Source: Zygaena filipendulae (taxonomy: Eukaryota; Arthropoda; Insecta; Lepidoptera; Zygaenidae). From it: 64,000 nt of DNA. Each line of letters begins with the position of its first letter. Within the stretch, counting starts at the first letter, position 1. The DNA lies in contig OU015652.1 of the NCBI GenBank assembly GCA_907165275.2, forward strand, positions 11,795,001-11,859,000. The letters run 5' to 3'. Below, one piece after another: positions 61,516 to 64,000 of this stretch. A model generated the notes under the pieces. It saw nothing but the letters and a program-made list of their open reading frames with translations, did not search any database and was not told the origin of the DNA. Made by a program: the position numbers and the translations under genes.

Positions 61516-64000
61516 GTCAGTCACATTTTAGGTTTATATTATTACTGGAATATTAATTTAAATATATATTTTCATGGTTGTCATTAGGGTTCAGAACTGG
61601 GAAATCTCAGTCTTGGAGTTCGGACAAAAGAACTGGGAATTCCTGGTACGTTTGAGGCCAAAATTTCCTGGTTCTGAACCCTAATTGTAAATTGTAATAG
61701 ATACTGATATACATAATATATATTGTTATTGTCATATATAATATTAATGCTTGCTTGGAAAGTACCATCTAATCCTAAACTAAGTAGAGCTTGAACTATG
61801 AATACCAGACAACTGATTTATTACAGAAAAGCTGTTCTCTGCGGTTAAGCCATTAAGACATGAAAGCGTAACTAGGGATTTATTTTTTAAATTTTTATAG
61901 TACTTAAATCCATTCATATTATTATATTTATATACCTACCCACACAGCATACTCAGGGTTTTATTGTGTTTAAGGCTCATGGCAATTAAATATTATGTAT
62001 AAATAATTGGTTACAGGTGTCTACATTAATATCAAATGTGCCCCAAAATGAACCTCCTCCACCTCCCTCAACTCCTCGACGAGGCCCTACCTGCTTCAAC
62101 TGTGATGGTGCTCATCCACTGCGTGAATGTAAATTGCCACGTAATCATTCGAGAATCACTGAAAAAAGGAAAAATATGACTGTCAGAGTTGGGTTTGTAT
62201 ACTTTGTAATAATATATATTTTTGTAATCCCATTTTATTTCGCAAGGGTTTGTTTATACAATTATATTGTCTATATCAACGAAACATTTTACATTTTATG
62301 CAATTTGTTACTCCTTTTTCCACCTCCAGGCATATCTAATTACAAAATCTAGAAAAACCTATAAAGCTGAATTTTGCTTTTGCTGAAGCTAACTATAAAG
62401 CCTGCCATCTGTCTTTATATATATTTCCTTTCGCAGCCGTTATCATGTAGAAGATGACCAGAAATATGGACACCTTGTGCCGGGCAGAATATCTGGACAG
62501 CTGCGTCATGCATTGGGTCTGAAGAGGCATGAGCTGCCTCTGCACATCTATCGTATGAGGCTGCTAGGTTACCCCCCTGGTTGGCTGGAAGAGGCCCGCA
62601 TATCACATTCCGGCATCACTATGTTTGATTCAACAGTAAATGCATTTCATTCTCATTTCACTTATAAGTTAACTCACAAATAAGTTTCTTAAAAAACAAC
62701 ACCAACAAACAACATTTAAAAAATTGGTTATATAAAATACGAATGGAATGATCATCAGGGAAACGCTATTCTTGACCCAGAAGAAGAGGAAGGCGAGGTG
62801 TTTGAGCCAGGCTCCAAGGACAAGTTTGATATCAAGAAGATTCTTGACTTCCCAGGGTTCAATGTGCCTGCGAGCTCGCGTTATAAAGAGGTAAACATAT
62901 TCACTCTGTTATTTGGTTAACAGCAAATTTTTTCTAAATTTATTTTGTACTGATAAATAATGATTTCTATATTGTGTAAAATTGCAAAATATGTGAGTCA
63001 CTCCTAAATTTGAGGGGGAGGGGAGGTTTCATGACCAACTGTGACAAGGATGAGGGAGGGGTCATAAAACTTATGTATGAACCCTTATTGAAATAATTTT
63101 GCATTGAATCGAACTGCAACTCACTCATTTCTTCATTTCATTTTCAATCATAAAATTTTCAGTTGTTTGATGTTCCATTTTGTTGATTGTTCAGACTCAC
63201 TCAACATATTATATTTAAAATTTAAAATTACCAGTGGTCCAACTAGCGCTATTGTAAATCACACCTTAGATATTGACAGCACTGTTAGCAGTGCATATTA
63301 AATACTCAGACAAAATAGAGATTATATATTGTATTATCTATGGTAAGTGCTATGCATGTCGCGGGTTTCATCCATGCATCAGGGTAAACATTTATTTAAT
63401 GCCCGCTCCACATTCACGCGAGAATCTTGCGAGAACGCGAGAAAACCACGAGAAATGACGGAGAACATTGGCTCCACATTCACTTTCTCGCATTCTCGCA
63501 AGATTTTCGCGTGAATGTGGAGCGGGCTTTATAAACATTGGGGTTTACTGTGAGTTTAATATGTACCATGTATTCACAAAAAAGCATGTAAGTATTATAT
63601 AAATTGTCTGGTACCTATAATACAAGCTCTTTTATTAATCGATTTTAGTTAAATTAATTAATAAATTAATTTCGACCTTAATTAAATTTTCAGAAAAGAC
63701 ATAAGTTTAGTTCATTTATAGACTTTAGCAAGTACTGCATTCAAGCACTTGAAAGTTTAATTTCATAATAATATATTGTACTAGCTGTCCCCCGCGGTTT
63801 CAGCCGCGATTATTTCGGAGTGCCCGCGGGAATTTCAAGATAAACTATATATGAAAACCTTCCTACTGGTGAAAATCACATGAAAACCCATTCAGTCGTC
63901 TTCATGTTTATCGCGAACAGACAGACAGACGTGGCAGAGGACTTTGTTTTATAATATGTAATGATTTATCTAACTTCAAGTATTGCCCTTTTCAGGAAGG
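60799..64000 (+). CDS. ZCCHC8: ZCCHC8, nuclear exosome targeting complex scaffold (5' part)
   Basis: ZCCHC8 bridges the helicase MTR4 and RBM7 in the nuclear NEXT complex, which sends noncoding transcripts to the exosome. Exons seen: 60799-61515, 62017 to about 62175, 62437-62635, 62759-62890, and the possible start of a fifth at 63996. Exon 1 (239 codons) is a long acidic low-complexity head. Exon 2 has a Pro-rich linker and the zinc knuckle CFNCDGAHPLREC (C265, C268, H272, C277; spacing CX2CX3HX4C). Exon 3 holds the PSP domain (GRISGQLRHALGL, IYRMRLLGYPPGWLEEA). Exon 4 has KFDIKKILDFPGFNVP. The order knuckle then PSP then PGFN identifies ZCCHC8. The rest of the gene lies to the right. The exon 2/3 junction does not keep frame as read, so a small exon may be missing from my model. 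Confidence 0.92.
61585..61683. mobile_element. 99-bp MITE with TA ends in ZCCHC8 intron 1
   Basis: TAGGGTTCAGAACTGGGAAA at the left pairs with TTTCCTGGTTCTGAACCCTA at the right with few mismatches. Confidence 0.8.
62017..62175 (+). CDS. ZCCHC8: ZCCHC8 exon 2 (zinc knuckle)
   Basis: VSTLISNVPQNEPPPPPSTP, then RRGPTCFNCDGAHPLREC and ITEKRK. Acceptor GGTTACAG. The 3' end is uncertain: candidate donors (near 62180-62230) are all phase 0. Confidence 0.85.
62437..62635 (+). CDS. ZCCHC8: ZCCHC8 exon 3 (PSP domain)
   Basis: RYHVEDDQKYGHLVPGRISG to GITMFDST. Acceptor CCTTTCGCAG needs two bases from the exon before. Donor ACA|GTAAAT. Confidence 0.9.
62759..62890 (+). CDS. ZCCHC8: ZCCHC8 exon 4
   Basis: GNAILDPEEEEGEVFEPGSK to FPGFNVPASSRYKE. 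The acceptor ATGATCATCAG is poor in pyrimidines. Donor GAG|GTAAAC. Confidence 0.85.
63399..63528. mobile_element. MITE copy in ZCCHC8 intron 4
   Basis: Close relative of 47948-48086 (GCCCGCTCCACATTCACGCG ... CGTGAATGTGGAGCGGGCT). TTA at 63396-63398 and 63529-63531 can serve as target duplication if one base was added at the left end. Confidence 0.82.
63780..63930 (+). repeat. Dispersed CCGCGG repeat copy in ZCCHC8 intron 4
   Basis: Opens CTAGCTGTCCCCCGCGGTTT and passes into TTATCGCGAACAGACAGACA. Confidence 0.7.
63996..64000 (+). CDS. ZCCHC8: Possible start of ZCCHC8 exon 5
   Basis: TTGCCCTTTTCAG ends at 63995 and would join exon 4 in phase 0. Only five bases of the exon are present. Confidence 0.35.

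Overview
The window looks like nuclear DNA of a moth or butterfly (Lepidoptera). It is AT-rich, its genes have short exons with GT-AG introns, and more than 30 copies of a dispersed repeat are present. That repeat opens with CTAGCTGT-CCCCGCGGTTTCACCCGCG and ends near TTCGCATTTATAATATTAG. The family names of repeats given here come from their structure only; the species cannot be told from the sequence.

Five protein genes are supported by spliced reading frames that I joined exon by exon. (1) Minus strand, 6222-36682: the MAP kinase ERK (rolled), seven coding exons, with intron 1 about 23.2 kb long; the last C-terminal exon lies beyond the left edge. (2) Plus strand, 44162-45602: the calcium channel Orai, complete in two coding exons (222 aa). 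(3) Minus strand, 49098-54696: MORN3-like protein, complete in five exons (250 aa). (4) Minus strand, 55586-60098: mitochondrial ribosomal protein mS22 (MRPS22), complete in seven exons (379 aa). (5) Plus strand, 60799 to the right edge: ZCCHC8, the zinc-knuckle scaffold of the nuclear exosome targeting complex, 5' part only. ERK and Orai diverge from a 7.5-kb intergenic region. Orai and MORN3 converge. MORN3 and MRPS22 are in tandem. MRPS22 and ZCCHC8 diverge from a 700-bp gap that probably acts as a two-way promoter. The genes share no pathway; their order is ordinary eukaryotic gene neighbourhood.

The rest is introns and intergenic DNA crowded with transposon debris: foldback elements and MITEs with TA or TTA/TAA target duplications, LINE tails, two near-identical 421-bp tandem units, and three long copies of an unclassified element. 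The most unusual signal is a set of three tiny palindromes (23, 33 and 44 bp) sharing the ends CTCAGAAGAAT/ATTCTTCTGAG, each flanked by a perfect but different 8-bp direct repeat. They look like minimal transposon insertions with almost no internal sequence. A second is an element whose central spacer is flipped between two copies while the flanks keep their orientation. Two weakly supported small reading frames, at 29070-29261 (+) and 30115-30300 (-), lie inside ERK intron 1.
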